Shown one piece after another: positions 6,067 through 11,456 of a stretch of 11,456 nucleotides of DNA (the first letter of the stretch is position 1; the number at the start of each line of letters is the position of its first letter). Position numbers and translations under genes: made by a program. The stretch comes from an uncultured Treponema sp. (GTDB taxonomy: Bacteria; Spirochaetota; Spirochaetia; Treponematales; Treponemataceae). The notes beneath the pieces are model-generated. The model made no database searches, was not told the DNA's origin, and saw only the letters and a list, made by a program, of their open reading frames with translations. Where the stretch lies: contig CAJPOL010000058.1 of NCBI GenBank assembly GCA_905372265.1, forward strand, positions 1 to 11,456, in the 5' to 3' direction.

Positions 6067-8310
6067 ATGATTGAACTATTAGCGCCGGCAGGAAATCCGG
6101 AAGCGCTGGATGCAGCTGTTGCCGAAGGAGCGGATGCCGTTTATTTGGGCCTCAAAAGTTTTAATGCACGGATGAGATCCTCGAATTTTGCATGGAATCA
6201 GTTTGAAGCTGCTGTGGAAACACTGCATAAGCTGAATAAAAAAATATATGTTACCGTAAATACGGTTATCACTCAAGATGAGATGGAACGGCTCTACCGA
6301 TTTTTAGCGTATTTAAACAATATCGGGCCGGACGGTATTATCGTTCAAGACCTCGGACTGATACAAATGGCTCATCGGCACTTTCCCAAGCTCAAACTGC
6401 ATGCTTCAACGCAGCTCAATATTGCAAGTGCCAAAGCTGCTAATGCCTTGAGCCGCTGGGGAGTTGCGCGCACGGTATTGGCACGGGAGCTCAGCCTTGA
6501 AGAAATCCGTACGGTTCATGCACAGAGCTCTTGCGAATTGGAAGTCTTTGTGCACGGGGCGCTCTGTGTCAGCGAATCCGGGCTCTGCCTTTTTTCAAGT
6601 TATCTCGGCGGAAAATCGGCAAACCGCGGTATGTGTACACAAGCATGCCGCCGTCTCTATCAAGCGCATATGCCCGAAGGAGAACGTGAAGGCTATTTCT
6701 TCTCACCGGCCGATTTACAGCTTATTGAATACATCCCCGATCTTATTCAAGCAGGAGTGGCCTCATTTAAAATAGAAGGCAGAATGAAAAGCGCAGAATA
6801 CGTCGGAACCGTAGTATCGGCATACCGATATGTAATCGATAATTGGGAAGCGGATAAAAAGGCTGCTATTGAGACGGGAAAGCGGATATTGGCAAACGAT
6901 TTTGCGCGAAAAAAAACAATCTACCGATTTAAGGATCCGAATGCTCCCGATGCGCTCAATCCCGATCAGGCAGGCGGTACCGGTATCTATCTCGGTGTTA
7001 TCAGCGAAATAAAAAAAGGCCCCCAGCCGGCAGCTTCGGTCAAAGACGGCGTACGTCCGGTGCATTACGTCCGGCTGCAAGGCGGACACTATACGCCTGA
7101 AAAAGGCGATTCCGTGCGCATCCACAAAAGGGATGACAGCGGCAGGGAAAGCTGGAAAATTCAAGATATTATGGAAACAAAAACAGGCGCATGGATTCAG
7201 CTTCCGTCTGATTTTGGGAAAGGAGACAGCGTCTATCTGTTACAGACAAAAGCGATGACCAAACGGTATCCTCGCGTGCTGCCTGCCTCGCTCGAAAAAT
7301 ACCGCAGGCAGCCGAATGACGAAGCGCTTCCCCTACTTAATTTGGAGGCGGGCTTTCCTTTCTGTCAAAAAGCGGAACCTACTGCCGATATAAAAAAAAG
7401 TCTTGCAAAAAAGCCTGCGGATATTTTTCCGGAGGGTATCTATGTACAAGTTTCTTCTATTGCGGATGTACATACCATCCTTGCGGATAAGCCGGTACGG
7501 GTTATCATAAACTTAAACGAGGATACCGGCGCAGGCCTCGATCCGCAGCAGGCCCAAAAACCGCTGCCGTTCTCAAAACGGGAGATATTTATTTCGCTTG
7601 ATCCCTTTTTGCCTCAGGAAAAAGAGCCGCTTTTAGCGCAACAGCTTGAGCGGTTAACCGCTCAAGGCTATCGGCAGTTCATCGTCAATAATCCTGCTCA
7701 TATTTCTTTGCTCCGCAGTAAAGAAAATTTTCTGGTAGCGGGACCGTATCTGTATACTTTTAACTGCTGGGCGCTTTCATGGCTGCAAGAGAACGGCATT
7801 TATGCCTATATCCCTCCGGCCGAATCTTCGCGGGAAAATATCGAAACGGTTTTTGTTCCCGAACTGCGTCCTCACGTTTTGCTGCCGCTGTTCTCATATC
7901 CGGCACTGTTTAGGATGCCGTTCGTATTGCCGAAAAACTATAACTTCTTATATTTTTCCGATAAACAAGGCGAATCGTTTCGGGCTTTTTCCACTCCTTC
8001 CGCATCGTTTGTGCTGCCCGATAAGCCTTTTTCTATTGTTGACCGCTGCCATGCATTACAGCGGCAGCAGTTCTCGCATTTTTTGCTTGACTTTTCTCAC
8101 ACCGCAGTACAGCGGCGCGAATACCGCTATCTTTTACAGCTGCTGAGGGAGGGTAAGCCGCTGCAGGATTCGGTGCGCTTTAACTGGAAAGAGGGGTTTT
8201 ATAATCCGCAGCGGGTGGAAGAGCTGAAAGAGCTTGGAAAAAAAGCAGCAGCGGAACGAAAAGCGCATACACGCAAAACTGCCGGTAAACGCCGACTGAA
8301 CAAGCATTAG
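6067..8310 (+). CDS. Peptidase U32 family protein (iron-sulfur RNA-hydroxylase type, possibly RlhA-like)
   Basis: A 747-residue soluble protein. The N-terminal 260 residues form the U32 TIM-barrel-like domain: ELLAPAGNPEALDAAVAEGA (3-22), LHASTQLNIA (111-120), HGALCVSESGLC (163-174), GGKSANRGMCTQAC (181-194), and FKIEGRMKSAEYV (234-246). C167, C174, C190 and C194 are placed like the cysteines that bind the 4Fe-4S cluster in TrhP, RlhA and UbiU/UbiV. Although named peptidases, characterised bacterial members mostly hydroxylate tRNA, 23S rRNA or quinones using prephenate-dependent or related chemistry. The total length is closest to E. coli RlhA (YdcP), with a long middle and C-terminal region, so 23S rRNA hydroxylation is my leading guess, unproven. 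The last 25 residues are very basic (KKAAAERKAHTRKTAGKRR), which suits RNA binding. The ATG at 6067 matches the family start but has only GGGG two bases upstream, so initiation may be weak or nearly leaderless. Divergent from pheS. Confidence 0.9.
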   Translation: MIELLAPAGNPEALDAAVAEGADAVYLGLKSFNARMRSSNFAWNQFEAAVETLHKLNKKIYVTVNTVITQDEMERLYRFLAYLNNIGPDGIIVQDLGLIQMAHRHFPKLKLHASTQLNIASAKAANALSRWGVARTVLARELSLEEIRTVHAQSSCELEVFVHGALCVSESGLCLFSSYLGGKSANRGMCTQACRRLYQAHMPEGEREGYFFSPADLQLIEYIPDLIQAGVASFKIEGRMKSAEYVGTVVSAYRYVIDNWEADKKAAIETGKRILANDFARKKTIYRFKDPNAPDALNPDQAGGTGIYLGVISEIKKGPQPAASVKDGVRPVHYVRLQGGHYTPEKGDSVRIHKRDDSGRESWKIQDIMETKTGAWIQLPSDFGKGDSVYLLQTKAMTKRYPRVLPASLEKYRRQPNDEALPLLNLEAGFPFCQKAEPTADIKKSLAKKPADIFPEGIYVQVSSIADVHTILADKPVRVIINLNEDTGAGLDPQQAQKPLPFSKREIFISLDPFLPQEKEPLLAQQLERLTAQGYRQFIVNNPAHISLLRSKENFLVAGPYLYTFNCWALSWLQENGIYAYIPPAESSRENIETVFVPELRPHVLLPLFSYPALFRMPFVLPKNYNFLYFSDKQGESFRAFSTPSASFVLPDKPFSIVDRCHALQRQQFSHFLLDFSHTAVQRREYRYLLQLLREGKPLQDSVRFNWKEGFYNPQRVEELKELGKKAAAERKAHTRKTAGKRRLNKH

Positions 8311-8314
8311 AACT

Positions 8315-8388
8315 GTCTTGGCACCCTTCGCGTTCTTCGCGGTTACCTTTAAGAAATAAACCGCTAAGTTCGCTGAGATCGCAAAGGA
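8315..8388. repeat. Interspersed inverted repeat built of 9-base units, copy 1
   Basis: Lies between the U32 gene and comEC. From an AT-rich core (GCGGTTA 8339-8345, spacer, TAAACCGC 8357-8364), degenerate 9-base units face outward on both sides. On the right they are CGCTAAGTT, CGCTGAGAT and CGCAAAGGA (8362-8388); on the left, read on the minus strand, CGCGAAGAA (8341-8333), CGCGAAGGG (8332-8324) and TGCCAAGAC (8323-8315). The arms can pair imperfectly to make a long hairpin in RNA, which could act on comEC or serve as a weak terminator of the U32 transcript. GAGATCGCAAAGGA (8375-8388) occurs exactly in copy 2 at 10992-11005. Confidence 0.75.
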
Positions 8389-8492
8389 TTCAGTAACAGC
8401 CCTCCGATGCCTTTGCGCGGCTGTCTTTTTAGCCGAATCGATGGCCGCAGTCATATATATACAAAAGACAACAACTATAAGAAGGGGCTGAT

Positions 8493-10118
8493 ATGAATGG
8501 AAAACAACTCCCGCCTGCGGTATGGATTGCCGTTGCTGCGGTAACCTCGTTTTACGGTTTATATGTTCTTGCGCAAGCGGCGTATAGACTATCGTCTTTT
8601 GTATTCTTAGGAGCATGCGCTGCAGCGTTTGCTGCCGGAGCTGCGGCTGCTGCAAAAAGCAGCCGGCGGTCTTTTTTTAAAAAGACTTTTTATCTTTTTG
8701 CCGGTATCGCCATCGGCGCATATGCGGAATTATCGCTGAGAGCGGAACTGCGGCCGCCGCACACGCTTGCAGAGCTTTCATCGGTGCAGGCTATTGCGGC
8801 GGAGCTTACCGGAGAGCCGGCACCTGCCGGAGCCGACTATTATCGGATTCCGGCACGGCTTATCAGTTGTTCAACAACGGACGGCGCACACTATTCCGCT
8901 TCCGGTTCCGTACAGCTCTTTTTACCGGCAGCGCTTATCCGCGCCGGTTATGCAGGCGGTATAACACGTATTGGGGGGGCATCTGTACCGGAAGCAGGAT
9001 TTATCTTTTTAAACGGGGGGCACTCTTTTGCGGAAGCGGTAGAAAAAAAGAACGCGTGCCGGTTTTATGTGCGGGGCATACGGATGCTTGTGCAAGGCAA
9101 GTTTGGAAAGGATTATACCGTATTTTATGCAGGATATGCTCAGCCGCTGTTTTTGGGATGGAGAACACCGTTAGACCGGCTGCGGGCTTTTTTCCGTTTC
9201 TCTTTTATGAGGCTTTTGTACGAATGGGGCGACGCAGGCGGTCTCTTACTCGCTCTTTTGGCTGCGGATAAAGCATTTCTTTCCAAAGACTGTGCAGACG
9301 CTTTTCGAAATGCAGGGCTTGCGCATATTCTTGCCTTGTCGGGAATGCACCTTTCGTTAATAAGCGCTGCGGCTTTACAAGGCGGCCGTGTATTCGGCCG
9401 TAAAAATTTGGCAGTAGGCTGTTCAATGGCGGCGGTGTGTATGTTTGTCTGGTTCGCCGGTTCCGCACCTTCATTGAACCGCGCGATCGGTATGCTTTTT
9501 ATCACTGCGGCAGGCAGAGCGCTCGGACTGAGACCGCCGCTGCTTTCGGTACTCTGTGCCATGCTGACGATACATCTTGCAGTATACAGTGCAGACGCCC
9601 TCGCGCTCGGGTTTATGCTTTCATACGGAGCATGCGCAGGGATTATCATTTTTGGAGATGCGGCGGTATGCCTCGCCGCCGGAATTGTTCCGCCTGATAT
9701 TCTGCAAAGTATTTCAGCATCTGTCGGAGCACAGCTGTTCACCGCTCCCATTATCATCAATGCAACCGGCGGCATTGCTTCTGCAGGGATCATTGCGTCC
9801 TGCATAATCAGTCCGGCCGTGTCGCTTTTTTTAATTATAGGTCTTGTAAGCGCTTTGTGCGCCTTTCTTTTTCCGCCGGTAAGCCCGCTGCTCGGCAATG
9901 TCTTACAACTGTTATACGCTGTGATTTTTAAGATAGCCGCATTTTTTGCGCGTTTCCCAATTATGACTCCGGAAACGGATATGCAGAAATTTCTTTTTTC
10001 TGTAGTTGCTGTGATTGCCGGTTTTGCACTTGTTTATGGGGCACGGCATGTCGCCGGAAAGAAAATACGGATGCTGGACGAATGTATGGGAAGTGCTCAA
10101 AATGTGCCGGCTGTTTAG
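8493..10118 (+). CDS. comEC: ComEC/Rec2-type competence channel, short form without metallo-beta-lactamase domain
   Basis: A membrane protein of 541 residues. Two hydrophobic helices (about 8-30 and 33-55) and a third near 65-80 precede a soluble region (85-225), the position of the DUF4131/OB-fold domain. The Competence domain follows: LLLALLAADKAFLSKD (251-266), FRNAGLAHILALSGMHLSLI (271-290), SLNRAIGM (327-334) and ALGFMLSYGA (371-380), with about eight further helices to residue 520. ComEC forms the inner-membrane channel that carries one DNA strand into the cytoplasm. Full-length members have 700-800 residues because of a C-terminal metallo-beta-lactamase-like nuclease domain; this chain ends after the last helix at a basic tail, so that domain is absent. 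The ATG at 8493 follows GAAGGGG by five bases. Runs of seven G (8973-8979) and six G (9015-9020) lie in the soluble domain and could slip. Confidence 0.92.
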   Translation: MNGKQLPPAVWIAVAAVTSFYGLYVLAQAAYRLSSFVFLGACAAAFAAGAAAAAKSSRRSFFKKTFYLFAGIAIGAYAELSLRAELRPPHTLAELSSVQAIAAELTGEPAPAGADYYRIPARLISCSTTDGAHYSASGSVQLFLPAALIRAGYAGGITRIGGASVPEAGFIFLNGGHSFAEAVEKKNACRFYVRGIRMLVQGKFGKDYTVFYAGYAQPLFLGWRTPLDRLRAFFRFSFMRLLYEWGDAGGLLLALLAADKAFLSKDCADAFRNAGLAHILALSGMHLSLISAAALQGGRVFGRKNLAVGCSMAAVCMFVWFAGSAPSLNRAIGMLFITAAGRALGLRPPLLSVLCAMLTIHLAVYSADALALGFMLSYGACAGIIIFGDAAVCLAAGIVPPDILQSISASVGAQLFTAPIIINATGGIASAGIIASCIISPAVSLFLIIGLVSALCAFLFPPVSPLLGNVLQLLYAVIFKIAAFFARFPIMTPETDMQKFLFSVVAVIAGFALVYGARHVAGKKIRMLDECMGSAQNVPAV

Positions 10119-10191
10119 CGATGCCCATATACATAACGGATTGCCTAAGGGACAAATGCGCACACATTCATCCGGCGGCTATTATACGCGG

Positions 10192-10869
10192 TTATGTGCA
10201 TTCCGGAGCGGCGGAATCTTGATTGCCGAATGATTTAAATGCATAGTAAAATAAGATAAGCGCCGTTCCCATTAAGAAAGAAAAGCTCCATACCTGTTTA
10301 TACTCAACAGGATGCCGGATATGCGCAAAGATGTCTTTAAAAAGCGCATAGGGACGTACTATCGTATCCCATGAATTCCAGCGTAAAAAACGGCCGAGAT
10401 AGATGCCGTATGCAGAGAGATACAGGACGGCACATACAAACCATAGCGTATGTTTCATCTTGAATATCCGTGAAATGGCGCGCTCAATAAAGTCAAGACT
10501 GACGTATCCGTAAAAAAGACCGGTAAAACAATAGCTGAGAATTAAGATAAAGGTAAACCAGTCATACCGTGATGCGGTCTTTTTGAGATGGATCATATCG
10601 GTCAAAATATAGGGAGCATTGGGGAAGAAAAGCAGCCATAACATGATGAAACATACGGCATACCATTTATTTCGCAGCTTTATGATATCAAGTGTAATTG
10701 CAATGCACCACGGAATAAAGGCCAGCGCTAAATTCCAGGCTAGAAAGGAGAGAAAGATCGTGCGGGTTAATATAATCCGCATCACCGATAAAGCAACACA
10801 AAAAAGCGACAAATAAAAAAGCGTTCTTGTGCTTCGTATACCAGCGCACTGCTTAATAAACGTGATCAT
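10192..10869 (-). CDS. DUF1361 family integral membrane protein
   Basis: A 225-residue membrane protein with about six helices (near 17-35, 38-60, 68-90, 103-125, 141-160 and 193-211). Family-specific motifs are FLAWNLALAFIPW (42-54), LLFFPNAPYILTDMIHL (79-95), a short polar loop ending in RYDW (101-104), and GRFLRWNSWD (159-168). These are the conserved blocks of DUF1361. No biochemical role is established for the family to my knowledge; the conserved N, D, H and W residues near the membrane face suggest a binding site or an enzyme active site, which is speculation. The gene converges on comEC with a 73-base gap. Its ATG at 10869 has no strong Shine-Dalgarno, so the exact start is less certain, although the motifs fix the frame. 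Upstream to the right lies repeat-rich noncoding DNA, so it is probably a single-gene unit. Confidence 0.87.
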   Translation of the reverse strand: MITFIKQCAGIRSTRTLFYLSLFCVALSVMRIILTRTIFLSFLAWNLALAFIPWCIAITLDIIKLRNKWYAVCFIMLWLLFFPNAPYILTDMIHLKKTASRYDWFTFILILSYCFTGLFYGYVSLDFIERAISRIFKMKHTLWFVCAVLYLSAYGIYLGRFLRWNSWDTIVRPYALFKDIFAHIRHPVEYKQVWSFSFLMGTALILFYYAFKSFGNQDSAAPECT

Positions 10870-10923
10870 ATACCGAGTGTATCTTCATTCCGCTATTAAC
10901 GCAAGCAGGCAGTAGGATTCCAT

Positions 10924-10964
10924 GCAAAAACGGTAGTGCAGGGCAAACGCATCAGCCGTTTTGC
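10924..10964. repeat. Imperfect inverted repeat, possible hairpin
   Basis: GCAAAAACGG (10924-10933) pairs with CCGTTTTGC (10956-10964) apart from one extra A, around a loop of about 22 bases. It sits upstream of the DUF1361 gene and just left of the large repeat element. No run of T follows on the plus strand, so it is not a convincing terminator. Confidence 0.4.
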
Positions 10965-10973
10965 GTAATTGAG

Positions 10974-11111
10974 TTAACCGCGGTGTCCGCAGAGATCGCA
11001 AAGGACGCCAAGATCCCAGAGATAAATTGAGGGGGAACCTTAGCAGCTAGCCATCATAAGAATCTTGGCGTTCTCTGCGGGCTTGGCGGTTAAATAATAA
11101 ACCGCGGAGGA
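10974..11111. repeat. Interspersed inverted repeat built of 9-base units, copy 2 (extended)
   Basis: Starts TTAACCGC, then five in-phase 9-base units on the plus strand: CGCGGTGTC (10979), CGCAGAGAT (10988), CGCAAAGGA (10997), CGCCAAGAT (11006) and CCCAGAGAT (11015-11023). After a 38-base unique stretch, three units read on the minus strand: CGCCAAGCC (11088-11080), CGCAGAGAA (11079-11071) and CGCCAAGAT (11070-11062). The two blocks pair as an imperfect hairpin. A core GCGGTTA (11086-11092), AT spacer, TAAACCGC (11098-11105) follows, with one more plus-strand unit CGCGGAGGA (11103-11111). The right half thus has the same core-and-arms plan as copy 1, and the left block is an added arm. Confidence 0.78.
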
Positions 11112-11179
11112 GAAATTAGGCTATGCACATATCCATGACCTTTTATTCGTGCGGAGGCTTTAATACCCGCTGTTCCTCT

Positions 11180-11197
11180 ACCGCCACGGATGGCGGT
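11180..11197. repeat. Perfect 7-base-pair hairpin with 4-base loop
   Basis: ACCGCCA (11180-11186), loop CGGA, TGGCGGT (11191-11197). It is followed by TGTTCC, not a run of T, so it is at best a weak terminator; it may be another small genomic repeat or an RNA structure upstream of the peptide gene. Confidence 0.5.
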
Positions 11198-11298
11198 TGT
11201 TCCACGCAGTAGCAATGGTGTGCGTCGGGATTGTTGATTTCAGCGTTATAAAAAATCAATCATTCATTATAAAAACATAAAAATTATTCAAAAAAATG

Positions 11299-11327
11299 CT
11301 GACTAATTTATAGTCTTGTGTTAGTAT
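11299..11327 (+). promoter_or_regulatory. Promoter-like sequence with dyad upstream of the double-glycine peptide
   Basis: CTGACT (11299-11304) and TAGTAT (11322-11327) are spaced by 17 bases, each with four matches to the sigma70 hexamers; TATAGA at 11325-11330 is an alternative -10. A perfect dyad GACTA-ATTTA-TAGTC (11301-11315) overlaps the proposed -35 and spacer, a position suited to an operator. The surrounding DNA is very AT-rich. Predicted RNA would start about 30 bases before the ATG. Confidence 0.4.
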
Positions 11328-11364
11328 AGAGTTACAAAGTGAGCAAAGCAAGAGGAGTATTTGT

Positions 11365-11456
11365 ATGAAAAAGACTGAAGTAAAAGCCTTAAACGGCTTT
11401 ACAGCGCTTTCCAATGAAGAATTGGAAACAGTTGACGGGGGAGAAAACTATCACAT
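11365..11456 (+). CDS. Double-glycine leader peptide, bacteriocin/RiPP-type precursor (C-terminus outside window)
   Basis: The ATG at 11365 follows AGAGGAG (11351-11357) by seven bases, a strong ribosome binding site. Thirty codons are in the window, and the frame is still open at the edge. The sequence is a classic leader: basic start MKKTEVKAL, then LSNEELETVDGG (15-26), then ENYH. Counting back from the second glycine, L-12, S-11, E-8, L-7, V-4, G-2 and G-1 match the positions read by the C39 peptidase domain of PCAT/ABC exporters in class II bacteriocins and many RiPPs. After cleavage the mature peptide would begin ENYH. Its nature (bacteriocin, modified peptide, signal peptide) cannot be told because the core lies outside. 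Exporter, modification and immunity genes would be expected to the right; none is on the visible side. Too short and open-ended for simple gene finders. Confidence 0.85.
   Translation, partial: MKKTEVKALNGFTALSNEELETVDGGENYH

Larger units (their letters stand above)
10870..11364. other. Noncoding region with repeats and AT-rich promoter zone
   Basis: About 495 bases between the divergent DUF1361 gene and the double-glycine peptide gene. I see no credible coding sequence. It holds an imperfect inverted repeat (10924-10964), the large 9-base-unit repeat element (10974-11111), a short perfect hairpin (11180-11197) and, from about 11246 on, strongly AT-rich DNA leading to the promoter-like sites of the peptide gene. 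No tRNA or CRISPR structure was recognised. Confidence 0.7.

Noticed and set aside
6909..7399. A8 runs in the U32 gene (6909-6916 and 7392-7399) as phase-variation tracts
   Set aside because: Both encode lysine codons in an intact frame and are of ordinary length for a gene rich in AAA; no sign of a frameshift.
8418..8435. CGGCT...AGCCG stem as terminator before comEC
   Set aside because: A 5-base stem whose T-run is in the loop, not after the stem.
8134..8655. Minus-strand open frame of 173 codons across the U32-comEC junction
   Set aside because: Overlaps the ends of two well-supported genes and the repeat element; no family features or ribosome binding site.
9140..9898. Minus-strand open frame of 252 codons
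   Set aside because: Antisense to the Competence domain of comEC; low-complexity product without motifs, a by-product of GC-rich codons.
10200..10217. ATTCCG-GAGCGG-CGGAAT hairpin as terminator between comEC and DUF1361
   Set aside because: Only a 6-base stem with no T-run on either side, and it lies within the last codons of the DUF1361 gene.
11214..11280. Short plus-strand frame of about 21 codons in the noncoding region
   Set aside because: No ribosome binding site, no recognisable sequence, and the 3' part is simply AT-rich promoter DNA.

Overview
The window looks like chromosomal DNA of a spirochaete, most likely a host-associated Treponema. The strongest pointer is an archaeal/eukaryotic-type phenylalanyl-tRNA synthetase alpha subunit (pheS), a known peculiarity of spirochaetes. 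Supporting it are middling base composition, a LytS-type sensory membrane domain joined to what looks like the start of a treponemal chemotaxis receptor, and a short ComEC. The genus is inferred; there is no rRNA or marker gene to prove it.

Layout. Minus strand, read right to left from 5920: pheS and murJ (18 bases apart, one likely operon with a good promoter at 5960-5988); then, behind an AT-rich promoter, a coupled pair made of an OLD/ABC-like AAA ATPase and a DUF3226 TOPRIM protein that overlap by one base; then the first 295 codons of a 5TMR-LYT membrane receptor that runs off the left edge. Plus strand from 6067: a U32-family iron-sulfur protein, an inverted repeat element, and comEC without its usual metallo-beta-lactamase domain. 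A DUF1361 membrane protein (minus) converges on comEC. The last 590 bases hold almost no coding sequence: a second, larger copy of the same repeat element, two small hairpins, an AT-rich promoter region with a dyad, and the first 30 codons of a small peptide with a textbook double-glycine leader, cut by the right edge.

How the parts relate. pheS, murJ, U32 and comEC are housekeeping or core genes (translation, lipid II flipping, RNA modification, DNA uptake). The accessory material is the ATPase-TOPRIM pair, whose architecture resembles two-gene anti-phage modules, and the double-glycine peptide, which should be the first gene of a bacteriocin/RiPP-type cluster continuing to the right. The two interspersed elements are built from degenerate 9-base units (consensus CGCNNAGNN) facing outward from an AT-rich core; one separates U32 from comEC, the other lies upstream of the peptide gene. 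Nothing here proves a new system. The best leads are the ATPase-TOPRIM pair, the secreted-peptide locus at the right edge and the 9-base-unit element.
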